Shown piece by piece: positions 17,884-26,024 of a DNA stretch of 64,000 nt; the stretch's first letter is position 1, and each line of letters opens with the position of its first letter. The stretch lies in NCBI GenBank assembly GCA_944321295.1, contig CALUKU010000015.1, positions 1-64,000 of the forward strand. Direction: 5' to 3'. The DNA comes from an uncultured Prevotella sp. (lineage in GTDB: Bacteria > Bacteroidota > Bacteroidia > Bacteroidales > Bacteroidaceae). The notes under the pieces are model-generated. The model was not told the origin of the DNA. It saw only the letters and a list, made by a program, of their open reading frames with translations, and searched no databases. Both the position numbers and the translations under genes were made by a program.

Positions 17884-20115
17884 ATGAAGAAAACACTTAC
17901 GACAGCCTTCATGGCTGTATGCGCGGTCGCCCTGTCGTGGGGCCAGGCCGTGCCCGTCTACCTTGACGACACCAAACCCATAGAGGAGCGCGTCGAGGAC
18001 GCCCTCGGACGCATGACGCTCGACGAGAAAATCGCCGTCATCCACGCCCAGAGCAAGTTCAGCTCGCCCGGCGTGGCGCGCCTCGGCTTCCCCGACTTCT
18101 GGACCGACGACGGCCCCCACGGCGTCCGTCCCGACGTGCTTTGGGACGAATGGATGCAGGCCGGACAGACTAACGACTCGTGCGTGGCCTTCCCCGCGCT
18201 GACGTGTCTTGCCGCAACGTGGAACCCCTGCATGGCCGCCGCCTACGGCCGCGACCTCGGCGAGGAGGCTCTCTATCGCGGCAAGGACATGATTTTGGGT
18301 CCCGGCGTCAACATTCTGCGCACTCCGCTCGGCGGACGCAACTTCGAGTACATGGGCGAAGACCCCTACCTGGCGTCGCGCATGGTGGTGCCCTACATCC
18401 AGGGACTGCAGTCTAAGGGCGTCGCCGCCTGCGTTAAGCACTTCGCCCTGAACAATGACGAGGAGTACCGCAACCAGGTCAACGTCATCGTTGACGACCG
18501 CGCGCTCTACGAAATCTACCTGCCCGCCTTCAAGGCCGCCGTGCAGGAGGGCGGCGTGTGGGGCCTCATGGGCGCCTACAACCTTTATAAGGACCAGCAC
18601 AACTGCCACAACCAGTACCTGCTCAACGACATCCTGAAGGGCGAGTGGGGCTATGACGGCGTGGTAGTGTCTGACTGGGGCGGCACCCACGACACCCGCC
18701 AGGCCGTTGAGAACGGCCTCGACATGGAGTTCGGAACGTGGACCGACGGCCTTTCCTTCGGCGCCTCGAACGCCTACGCTAACTACTATCTTGCCCGTCC
18801 GTACAAGGAGCTGATACAGAAGGGCGTCTACACCACCAAGGAACTTGACGACAAGGTGCGCCGCGTGCTGCGCCTCTTCTTCCGCACGACGATGAACCGC
18901 AACCGCGGCTACGGCTTCATGAACTCCGAGGCCCACTATGCCACGGCCCGCCGAATAGCCGCCGACGGCATAGTGCTGCTGCAGAACAAGGGCGGCGTGC
19001 TGCCCATCGACACCCTGAAGACGAGCACCGTGCTCGTGGTAGGCGAGAACGCAATCAAGATGATGACCGTGGGCGGCGGCAGCTCGTCGCTCAAGGTGCA
19101 GCGCGAAACGCTCCCCCTGGAGGGCCTCAGGCAGTTCTTCGGCGACAGGGTGAAGGTTGAGTACGCCCGTGGTTACGTCGGCGACACCACCGGCGAGTAC
19201 AACGGCGTCGTTGCCAAGCAAAAACTCTACGACACACGCTCGGCCGGCGAGCTGCTTGACGAGGCCGTAGAGAAAGCTAAAACGGCAGATTACGTCGTCA
19301 TGTTCGGCGGCCTTAACAAGAGCGACTACCAGGACGCAGAGGGCCACGACCGCAAGAAGTACGGCCTGCCCTACGGACAGGACCGCCTGATAGAGGCCTT
19401 GACAAAGGCCAACAAGCGCTTCGTCTACGTCAACATATCGGGCAATCCCGTTGAAATGCCGTGGAAGGACAAGGTGCCCGCCATCGTGCAGGGCTGGTTC
19501 CTCGGCTCTACGGCGGGCGAGGCCCTTGCCGACGTGCTGACGGGACGCGTCAACCCGTCGGGCAAGCTGCCTTACTCTTGGATGGCGAAGCTTGACGACT
19601 ACGGCGCGCACAAGCTGGGAACGTATCCCGGAACGTGGCGCGACGGCAAGAAGATAATCGACGAGGAGTATAAGGAAGGCCTCTTCGTGGGCTACCGCTG
19701 GGTCGACAAGGAGAAGCTGCAGCCCCTGTTCGCCTTCGGCCACGGCCTCAGCTACACCACCTTCAAGCTCGGAAAGGCCACGGCCGACAAGGCTTCGCTG
19801 GCCGCCGGCGACAGCATTTCGTTCACGCTGAGCGTCACCAACACTGGCAAGAAGGCCGGCGCCGAGGTGGTGCAGCTGTACGTCCGCGACTGCGAGTCGT
19901 CGCTCGTGCGCCCCTACAAGGAGCTTAAGGCCTTCAAGAAGGTTTACCTCCAGCCGGGCGAGAGCAAGGACGTCACCCTTACGATAGGCCGCGACGCCCT
20001 CAGCTTCTTCGATGACAAGGCGCACCAGTGGAAGGCCGAGCCGGGCGACTTCGAGGCCCTCATCGGCAACGCCTCTGACAATCTTACGCAGAAAGTGAAG
20101 TTTACTTTAAAATAA
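17884..20115 (+). CDS. GH3 beta-glucosidase (first of two)
   Basis: 743 aa. Signal peptide MKKTLTTAFMAVCAVALSWG. The GH3 N-terminal barrel has MTLDEKIAVIHAQSKF, DGPHGVRP, GRNFEYMGEDPYLAS, KHFALNNDEEYRN and the nucleophile Asp264 in VVVSDWGGTHD. The alpha/beta sandwich domain follows (about 350-590, RRIAADGIVLLQNKGGVLP), then a fibronectin III-like C-terminal domain (about 630-740, VTNTGKKAGAEVVQLYVRD). No PA14 insert. It releases glucose from the non-reducing ends of imported oligosaccharides, probably in the periplasm. The next GH3 begins only 7 bp after its stop. Confidence 0.94.
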   Translation: MKKTLTTAFMAVCAVALSWGQAVPVYLDDTKPIEERVEDALGRMTLDEKIAVIHAQSKFSSPGVARLGFPDFWTDDGPHGVRPDVLWDEWMQAGQTNDSCVAFPALTCLAATWNPCMAAAYGRDLGEEALYRGKDMILGPGVNILRTPLGGRNFEYMGEDPYLASRMVVPYIQGLQSKGVAACVKHFALNNDEEYRNQVNVIVDDRALYEIYLPAFKAAVQEGGVWGLMGAYNLYKDQHNCHNQYLLNDILKGEWGYDGVVVSDWGGTHDTRQAVENGLDMEFGTWTDGLSFGASNAYANYYLARPYKELIQKGVYTTKELDDKVRRVLRLFFRTTMNRNRGYGFMNSEAHYATARRIAADGIVLLQNKGGVLPIDTLKTSTVLVVGENAIKMMTVGGGSSSLKVQRETLPLEGLRQFFGDRVKVEYARGYVGDTTGEYNGVVAKQKLYDTRSAGELLDEAVEKAKTADYVVMFGGLNKSDYQDAEGHDRKKYGLPYGQDRLIEALTKANKRFVYVNISGNPVEMPWKDKVPAIVQGWFLGSTAGEALADVLTGRVNPSGKLPYSWMAKLDDYGAHKLGTYPGTWRDGKKIIDEEYKEGLFVGYRWVDKEKLQPLFAFGHGLSYTTFKLGKATADKASLAAGDSISFTLSVTNTGKKAGAEVVQLYVRDCESSLVRPYKELKAFKKVYLQPGESKDVTLTIGRDALSFFDDKAHQWKAEPGDFEALIGNASDNLTQKVKFTLK

Positions 20116-20122
20116 TACGACT

Positions 20123-22384
20123 ATGAAGATAATCAAGAAGACGGCGCTTGCCCTCGCCGCAGGCCTGCTGGCGCTCGGCGCCCAGGCACAGGACGCCGGC
20201 ATGGACAAGTTCGTCGGCGACCTGATGTCGCGCATGACGCTGCAAGAGAAGATAGGACAGCTCAACCTGCAGGTGGCCGGCGACATCACCACCGGCCAGG
20301 CCCAAGACACCCAGGTGGCCGGCATCATCAAGGCCGGAGGCATGGGCGGAGTGTTCAACCTGAAGGGAGTTGAGAAGATACGCGAGCTCCAGAAGATAGC
20401 CGTAGAGCAGAGCCGGCTGGGTATTCCGCTGCTCGTGGGCATGGACGTGATACACGGTTACGAAACGATATTCCCCATTCCGCTGGCAATGTCGTGCTCG
20501 TGGGACATGCAGGCCGTGGAGGAGGCCGCCCGCATAGCCGCCAAGGAGGCCTCGGCCGACGGCATTAACTGGTTCTTCAGCCCGATGGTCGACATCTGCG
20601 TCGACGCCCGTTGGGGCCGCATATCCGAGGGTAACGGCGAAGACCCCTACCTGGGCTCGCAGATAGCCCGCGCCATGATATGCGGATACCAGGGCGACTA
20701 CTCGAGCCGTGAGAACGTCATGGCCTGCCTGAAGCACTTCGCGCTGTACGGCGCCGTTGAGTCGGGACTCGACTACAACACCGTAGACATGAGCCGCCTG
20801 CGCATGTTCAACCAGTACTTCCCGCCCTACAAGGCCGCCGTCGAGGAAGGCACGGGCAGCATAATGTCGTCGTTCAACATCGTCGACGGCGTGCCAGCCA
20901 CGGCCAACCGCTGGCTGCTTGACGACGTGCTGCGCAAGCTGTGGAAGTTTGACGGCTTCGTCGCAACCGACTACGGCTCAATCGGCGAGATGATGCCCCA
21001 CGGCGTTGGCGGCGACCTGAAGCGCGCCTCGGCCATGGCGCTCAACGCCGGCACAGACATGGACATGTGCTCGATGGGCTTCATCGGCACGCTGGAGCAG
21101 TCGGTCAAGGACGGCACCGTCAGCGAGGAAACCATCAACACGGCCTGCCGCCGCGTGCTCGAGGCCAAGTATAAGCTGGGCCTCTTCAAGGACCCCTACA
21201 AGTATTGCGACCCCAAGCGCCGCAAGACCGACATCTTCACGGCCGAGAACCGCGCCGCGGCACGCCGCATAGCCGCCGAAACCTTCGTGCTGCTTAAGAA
21301 CCAGGACAACCTCCTGCCGCTCAAGAAGCAGGGCAAGGTAGCCCTCATAGGCCCGCTGGCCGACACGCGGGCTAACATGGCCGGCACGTGGTGCGTGGCC
21401 TACACGCCCGACCGCTACTCTACGCTTAAGGAAGGCTTCGAGCGCGCCTTGGCCGGCAAGGCCGAGCTGCTGTACGCCCAGGGCTGCAACCTCATGGCCG
21501 ACTCCTTGCGCCAGCGCGCCGCCGAGTTCGGCAAGACCATAGCCCGCGGCGACGACTCAAAGCTCAAGGCCGAGGCTCTTGAGGTGGCCCGCCGGGCCGA
21601 CGTCATCGTGTGCGCCATGGGCGAGAGCGCCGACATGTCAGGCGAGTGCGCCAGCCGCACCGACCTTCGCCTGCCCGACGTGCAGCGCGAGCTGCTCGCC
21701 GAGCTTGTAAAGCTGGGCAAGCCCGTCGTAATGCTCAACTTCGCCGGCCGTCCCACGGTGCTCACCTGGGAGCAGGACAACGTCGACGCAATACTTAACG
21801 TGTGGTTCGGAGGCAGCGAGGCGGCCGACGCCATCTGCGACGTGCTCTTCGGCGACGTGGCCCCCGCCGGCCGACTCACCATGACCATGCCCCGCACTAC
21901 GGGTCAGGTGCCCATCTATTACAACCACTTGAACACCGGCCGTCCCGTTCCCGCCGGCACGAAGGACTTCCGCAAGTACGCCACCAACTGGCTCGACAAC
22001 GTCAACGACCCGCTATATCCCTTCGGCTACGGCCTGACGTACACCACGTTCGCCTACGGCAAGCCGTCGGTTACAGGCTCGGGCCGCGCGTTCAAGGCGT
22101 CGGTCACCGTCACCAACACCGGCTCGCGTGACGCCTACGAGGTGGTGCAGCTCTACGTGCGCGACCCCGTGGCCTCGATAGCCCGCCCCGTCAAGGAGCT
22201 TAAGGGCTTCAGCCGCGTGCTGCTGAAGGCAGGCGAGAGCAAGCAGGTCACCTTCGACCTGACCGAGAAAGACCTGTCATACTACGACGCCGAGGGCCGC
22301 ATGGTGTTCGAGCCGGGACAGTTTGACGTCATGATAGGCCACGACAGCTCGTCGCTCCAGACGGTAAGCATAACGGCAGAGTAA
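20123..22384 (+). CDS. bglX: GH3 beta-glucosidase, BglX-like (second of two)
   Basis: 753 aa. Signal peptide MKIIKKTALALAAGLLALGAQA. Barrel motifs: MTLQEKIGQLNL, GIPLLVGMDVIHGYETIFPI (the BglX hallmark), DARWGRISEGNGEDPYLGSQ, CLKHFALYG, and nucleophile Asp283 in FVATDYGSIGEM. The sandwich domain begins near RRIAAETFVLLKNQDNLLPL, and an Fn3-like tail (about 650-750) ends the protein. It is diverged from the preceding GH3, so the pair probably differ in linkage or chain-length preference rather than being a recent duplication. Last gene of the glycan locus. Confidence 0.94.
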   Translation: MKIIKKTALALAAGLLALGAQAQDAGMDKFVGDLMSRMTLQEKIGQLNLQVAGDITTGQAQDTQVAGIIKAGGMGGVFNLKGVEKIRELQKIAVEQSRLGIPLLVGMDVIHGYETIFPIPLAMSCSWDMQAVEEAARIAAKEASADGINWFFSPMVDICVDARWGRISEGNGEDPYLGSQIARAMICGYQGDYSSRENVMACLKHFALYGAVESGLDYNTVDMSRLRMFNQYFPPYKAAVEEGTGSIMSSFNIVDGVPATANRWLLDDVLRKLWKFDGFVATDYGSIGEMMPHGVGGDLKRASAMALNAGTDMDMCSMGFIGTLEQSVKDGTVSEETINTACRRVLEAKYKLGLFKDPYKYCDPKRRKTDIFTAENRAAARRIAAETFVLLKNQDNLLPLKKQGKVALIGPLADTRANMAGTWCVAYTPDRYSTLKEGFERALAGKAELLYAQGCNLMADSLRQRAAEFGKTIARGDDSKLKAEALEVARRADVIVCAMGESADMSGECASRTDLRLPDVQRELLAELVKLGKPVVMLNFAGRPTVLTWEQDNVDAILNVWFGGSEAADAICDVLFGDVAPAGRLTMTMPRTTGQVPIYYNHLNTGRPVPAGTKDFRKYATNWLDNVNDPLYPFGYGLTYTTFAYGKPSVTGSGRAFKASVTVTNTGSRDAYEVVQLYVRDPVASIARPVKELKGFSRVLLKAGESKQVTFDLTEKDLSYYDAEGRMVFEPGQFDVMIGHDSSSLQTVSITAE

Positions 22385-22420
22385 ATCGGCAACGTAACAC
22401 CTTGGCGTTCAACGCATTAT

Positions 22421-22457
22421 AAAAGGCCGCCTTTCACAGCGTGAAAGGCGGCCTTTT
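22421..22457. terminator. Palindrome (family C) acting as a terminator after the glycan locus
   Basis: AAAAGGCCGCCTTTCAC / GTGAAAGGCGGCCTTTT, a 17-nt arm pair with a 3-nt loop and flanking A and T runs, so it could work on both strands. It sits between the convergent second GH3 and fur genes. Confidence 0.75.
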
Positions 22458-22492
22458 GTCGTCTGATATGCGGCCTTCGGCGGGGCCGAAGG

Positions 22493-22933
22493 TCATCTCT
22501 TCCTTGCGTCCTCCTTGGCGGCGCACTCGGGGCAGAGGCCCTTTATGACGTAGTTTATGCTGCCCATGCGGAAGCCCTCGGGCAGCTCCACCACGGGCAC
22601 GTGTATGCGCTTGAGGCAGAACGTGCGGCGGCAGCGCTCGCAGTAGAAGTGCGTGTGCTCGTCGTCAACGCCGCAGTCGCAGTCGTCGCCGCACACGTTG
22701 TACTTCAGCGAGCCGCTCCCGTCGTCTACGGCATGTATCAGCTTGTTCATCAGAAACACCGACAGCGTGCGCGAGATGGTGCTCTTGTCCACCGTCGGCA
22801 GCAGCTTCTCCAGCTGCGGCAGCGACACGGTTTCGTCGCCCCTGAACATCTCGCGCAGGATGAGCAGCCTCGTCGCCGTAGGCTTAATGCCGCGGTGGCG
22901 CAGCTTGTCGATGAAGAATTGTTCGTCAGCCAT
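22493..22933 (-). CDS. Fur family metal-responsive transcriptional regulator
   Basis: 146 aa. Winged-helix DNA-binding domain at about 1-80, with GIKPTATRLLILREMF and DKSTISRTLSVFLMNKLIHA, followed by the dimerisation/metal domain HTHFYCERCRRTFCL. Structural zinc cysteines occur as CxxC pairs (about 99-102 and, near the C-terminus, CPEC). The segment CGDDCDCGVDDEHTHFYC is unusually Cys-rich. It lies downstream of a Zn/Cd-type P-ATPase on the same strand, so a zinc or iron sensing role is plausible; the metal is not shown. Its own promoter overlaps a palindrome, which suggests autoregulation. Confidence 0.9.
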   Translation of the reverse strand: MADEQFFIDKLRHRGIKPTATRLLILREMFRGDETVSLPQLEKLLPTVDKSTISRTLSVFLMNKLIHAVDDGSGSLKYNVCGDDCDCGVDDEHTHFYCERCRRTFCLKRIHVPVVELPEGFRMGSINYVIKGLCPECAAKEDARKR

Positions 22934-22940
22934 ACTTCTG

Positions 22941-22971
22941 CAAATGTAATGATATTTGCCCGAACGGCAAA
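22941..22971 (-). promoter_or_regulatory. Promoter of the fur gene with overlapping operator-like palindrome
   Basis: Minus strand TTTG (22971-22968), 19 bp, TACATTTG (22948-22941), an exact consensus match. The palindrome TTTGCC-CGAAC-GGCAAA (22955-22971) covers the -33 box and part of the spacer. Only 7 nt separate the -7 box from the ATG, so the mRNA would have almost no leader. Confidence 0.75.
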
Positions 22972-23094
22972 GGATAACGCCCTTTTTCAGCCTGTAAGAA
23001 GGTGATTAAGGCCGGTAGGCATCGCATCGCCGGCCTTAATCACACGTGAGTTCGGTTAAATTTTTATGCCTAAAATTCAAGCGAGCACCCTCGC

Positions 23095-23203
23095 GTAGGG
23101 ACATAATTTATTATGTCCGCACGCCGCAAAGAGGCGTATTATACAGTAATATTGCCAATAACGTTCTTTCAGAACGTGCGGACATAATGAATTATGTCCC
23201 TAC
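23095..23203. repeat. GGACATAAT palindromic element (family A, copy 2)
   Basis: GTAGGGACATAATTTATTAT left arm and CGTGCGGACATAATGAATT right arm, with the AACGTTCTTTCAGAACGT inner palindrome also found in copies 1 and (as GTTCTGTAAAGAAC) 6. It separates the P-ATPase stop (23228) from the fur promoter. Upstream flank GTTCGGTTAAAT is shared with copy 6. Confidence 0.85.
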
Positions 23204-23227
23204 GAAGGGTGTTAACCACGCTTCGTC

Positions 23228-25090
23228 CTAATCCTTCACGAAGAACACCCTCGTGGCGTTGAGCACCGCCAGCAGGGCCACGCCCACGTCGGCGAACACG
23301 GCGGCCCATAGGTTTGCCATGCCGGCCAGGCCGAGTCCCATCACCAGCACCTTCACGCCTACGGCCAGGGCGATGTTCTCGCGGGCTATGCGGCGCGTGC
23401 GTCGGCCCGTGCGTATGGCGTCGGCCACCTTCGAGGGCTGGTCGGTACGTATCACCACGTCGGCCGTTTCAACGGCCATGTCGGCGCCCGTCGCGCCCAT
23501 GGCAATGCCCACGTCGCTCAGTGCCAGCACGGGGGCGTCGTTTATTCCGTCGCCCACGAAGGCCACGCGGCGGCCCTGCCGCCTGATGTCCTCTATGCGG
23601 TTGACCTTCCCTTCGGGCAGCAGGTCGCCGCAGCCCCTGTCAACCTGCAGCTCTTCGGCCACCTTGTCAACCAGCGCCTGCTTGTCGCCCGACAGTATCT
23701 CTATGCTCCCCACGCCGGCGGCCCTTAGCGCCCTCACGGCCTCGCGGGCGTCGGCCTTCGGCCTGTCGGCCAGCAGCAGGCAGCCGGCGTAGCGCCCGTC
23801 CTTGGCGCAGGCCACTATCGTTTCGGCCACGTCGGCCAGCTCCTTCGGGTAGTCTACGCCCTCGCGGTCGAGCAGCTTCAGCGTGCCCGCCGCCCAGCGG
23901 TGGCCGTCTACGGTGGCCGTCAGTCCGTATCCGGCAGCGTCCTTAAGGTCGGCCACGTCGGCGCCGGCGTCCTTGGCGTATGCCGTCACGGCCCGCGCTA
24001 TCGGGTGGTTGCTGCCCCTCTCCATCGAGGCCACGGCCCGCGTCAGCGCGTCGGGGTCGTCGGCCATGACCTTTACTACCGAGAACTCGCCCCTGGTGAG
24101 CGTTCCCGTCTTGTCGAACACCACGGTGTCAACCTGCGTTATGGCGTCAAGATAGTTGCCGCCCTTGAACAGTATGCCCTGCCTCGACGCCGCGCCAATG
24201 CCGCCGAAGTAGCTCAGCGGTATGCTTATGACGAGCGCGCAGGGGCACGAGATTACGAGGAAGATAAGCGCGCGGTATATCCACGTGCCGGCGTCGTAGG
24301 CGAACCCGGCGTCGGCCAGCGACCACAGGTAGGGCACCGCGGCGGTGAGCGCCGCCAGGGCTATCACCACGGGCGTGTAAACGCGCGCGAACTTGCGGAT
24401 GAACAGTTCGGCGGGAGCCTTGCGCTCGGCGGCCTGCTCCACCATCTCAAGCATGCGCGCTATGGCGCTACGGCCTGCCTCGCGCGTCACCCTCAGGCGC
24501 ACCACGCTGTCGGCCGGCGTCATGCCGGCCAGCACCTCCTTGCCCTTTTCTATCGTGCGGGGCGCGCTCTCGCCCGTCAGCGCCGCCGTGTTGAAGGCCG
24601 CGTCGGCCGTAGTCAGTTCGCCGTCGAGCGGCACGCGCTCGCCCGGGCGCACCTCTATGATGTCGCCCGGACGCACGTCGGCAGGGTCTTTCGTCATCGT
24701 TGTGCCGTCAGTCACCACCGTGGCGTGGTCGGGCCTGAACTCCATCATAGCCTTTATGTTGTCGCGTGCGCGGTCAACGGCCATGTCCTGCAGCGCCTCG
24801 CCGATGCAGTAGAACAGCATTACGGCCACGGCCTCGGGATATTCGCCTATGGCGAAGGCGCCTATCGAGGCCACGCTCATCAGCATGAACTCGCTGAACA
24901 CGTCTTTCTTAACGGCGCACTCCCATGCCTCGCGCATCACCCCGAGCCCCACGGGCAGGAAGGCGGCCACGTACCACAGCAGCCTCACCCTGTCGTCGGC
25001 GAACAGGCTGAAGGCCGTGGTGCTCATCACCATGCCGGCGGCGAGCATTACCAACGACACCGCCGGCCTAAGAAAACTTCTTACTTCCAT
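23228..25090 (-). CDS. Heavy-metal translocating P-type ATPase (Zn/Cd type)
   Basis: 620 aa P1B-type ATPase exporting Zn2+/Cd2+-like ions across the inner membrane. Membrane segments are seen near the N-terminus and around the CPC motif (SCPCALVIS, Pro283). Actuator motif AALTGESAPRT, phosphorylation Asp326 in DKTGTLTRGE, the P1B-specific GSNHPIARAV, and hinge GDGINDAPVLALSDVGIAMG are all present. There is no N-terminal heavy-metal-binding (HMA) domain, so it is on the short side. Zn/Cd specificity is inferred from the CPC motif and the Fur-family neighbour; Co or other ions are not excluded. Confidence 0.92.
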   Translation of the reverse strand: MEVRSFLRPAVSLVMLAAGMVMSTTAFSLFADDRVRLLWYVAAFLPVGLGVMREAWECAVKKDVFSEFMLMSVASIGAFAIGEYPEAVAVMLFYCIGEALQDMAVDRARDNIKAMMEFRPDHATVVTDGTTMTKDPADVRPGDIIEVRPGERVPLDGELTTADAAFNTAALTGESAPRTIEKGKEVLAGMTPADSVVRLRVTREAGRSAIARMLEMVEQAAERKAPAELFIRKFARVYTPVVIALAALTAAVPYLWSLADAGFAYDAGTWIYRALIFLVISCPCALVISIPLSYFGGIGAASRQGILFKGGNYLDAITQVDTVVFDKTGTLTRGEFSVVKVMADDPDALTRAVASMERGSNHPIARAVTAYAKDAGADVADLKDAAGYGLTATVDGHRWAAGTLKLLDREGVDYPKELADVAETIVACAKDGRYAGCLLLADRPKADAREAVRALRAAGVGSIEILSGDKQALVDKVAEELQVDRGCGDLLPEGKVNRIEDIRRQGRRVAFVGDGINDAPVLALSDVGIAMGATGADMAVETADVVIRTDQPSKVADAIRTGRRTRRIARENIALAVGVKVLVMGLGLAGMANLWAAVFADVGVALLAVLNATRVFFVKD

Positions 25091-25124
25091 ATCATATTCG
25101 TTTTTGACGTCCGTTTTACGATGG

Positions 25125-25159
25125 CAAAATTACCCCGAAACGGCTGCAACCGGGTTGCA
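25125..25159 (-). promoter_or_regulatory. P-ATPase promoter region with perfect TGCAAC palindrome
   Basis: Minus-strand -7 box TAATTTTG (25132-25125), 34 bp before the ATG. The perfect palindrome TGCAAC-CGG-GTTGCA (25145-25159) sits where the -33 element should be, and no TTTG is found there. This is the layout expected for a metal-sensor operator. Confidence 0.6.
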
Positions 25160-25286
25160 ATTTGACCGTCATGCAGGCTAAAGTGTGAATGTACGTTAAA
25201 ACAAACGTAACCCACATGTCGGTTGAATTGTGAAATAAGGTTTACCCGTGGCTTAGTATGGCGACATTCGGAGAACACCAAATGTG

Positions 25287-25450
25287 TACACCCTCTTCCG
25301 AGTGAGGCTCTCGCTAATAGTCATCCCGGACTTGATCCGGGAACCAGTCGAATACACCCTCAAACCGACAACGTGGCGGAATACAACTGGTTCCCGGATC
25401 AAGTCCGGGATGACTATTAGCGAGAGCCTCGTTTGGACGAGGGTGTATTC
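25287..25450. repeat. CGGACTTGATCCGGG palindromic element (family B, copy 2)
   Basis: Near-perfect long inverted repeat: outer GTACACCCTCTTCCGAGTGA and inner GTCATCCCGGACTTGATCC on the left; GGATCAAGTCCGGGATGAC and GAGAGCCTCGTTTGG on the right. The core contains ATACACCCTCAAACCGACAACG. This copy has no MITE-type ends around it. Confidence 0.85.
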
Positions 25451-25530
25451 GTAATCCAAGACGATGAATCCGGATTAGATTGACATCTAATTTCATCTAA
25501 ATTGCGATTAAATACGAAATAAATGAAAAA

Positions 25531-25696
25531 CGCTTTATCCCTTATGTGGGTTAAATTGTGAACGCGGATTAACGTTGCCTTAACCCACTGTCGGTTAAAT
25601 TGTGAAATAATCGGAAACGCTTTATCTCTCATGTCAGTTAAATTGTGAACGCGGGTTAACACTGCCTTAACACCCATGCGGGTTAAAGTGTTAACA
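25531..25696 (+). repeat. Direct repeat, two copies with an 87-bp period
   Basis: CGCTTTATCCCTTATGTGGG (25531) and CGCTTTATCTCTCATGTCAG (25618) begin two copies that continue with TTAAATTGTGAACGCGGRTT and TGCCTTAAC. A related fragment, CCCACATGTCGGTTGAATTG, is at about 25211. Function unknown. Confidence 0.7.
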
Positions 25697-25720
25697 TGCT
25701 TGAAAGCCGTTGCTATGCGG

Positions 25721-25800
25721 AAGGCGGCCTTTCGGATGATGAAAGGCCGCCTCTTGGGCGACAAAAGGTAACCTTTCGCAGGGCGAAAGGCGGTCTTTTA
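25721..25800. repeat. GGCCGCCTTTC palindromic repeats (family C)
   Basis: AAGGCGGCCTTTCGG / GAAAGGCCGCCTC, then AAAAGGTAACCTTTCGC and GCGAAAGGCGG. The same GAAAGGCCGCC-GGTAACC order recurs at 38650. Confidence 0.7.
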
Positions 25801-25961
25801 CGATGCGTGTCGTAACACATTGAAAATCAATGGGTTCACGGCGGCGCATCGGCGGCGGGCGGCGCACGTCACGACGGCCGCGTGTCGCAGTCCGAAATGT
25901 CGCAACGGAAGTCCTGAAAGTAAAAAGTTTTATCAAAAATAGTGCAGTATGTCTTGAAAAA

Positions 25962-25993
25962 TTTGGCGCAAACCGCTTTTTAGATTAATTTTG
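25962..25993 (+). promoter_or_regulatory. Promoter of the PCMD module
   Basis: TTTG (25962-25965), 20 bp, TAATTTTG (25986-25993), exact consensus; the ATG of the first gene is 31 bp further on. Confidence 0.8.
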
Positions 25994-26024
25994 CACCCTA
26001 TTACATTATATAGGTATTAAGATT

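Noticed and set aside
17851-20025. Open frame of about 724 codons on the minus strand, opposite the first GH3 gene
   Set aside because: It mirrors the GH3 codon pattern in GC-rich DNA, has no signal, domain or promoter, and the GH3 on the plus strand is certain.
24393-25165. Plus-strand frames opposite the P-ATPase gene
   Set aside because: Antisense shadows without signal peptides, domains or promoters.
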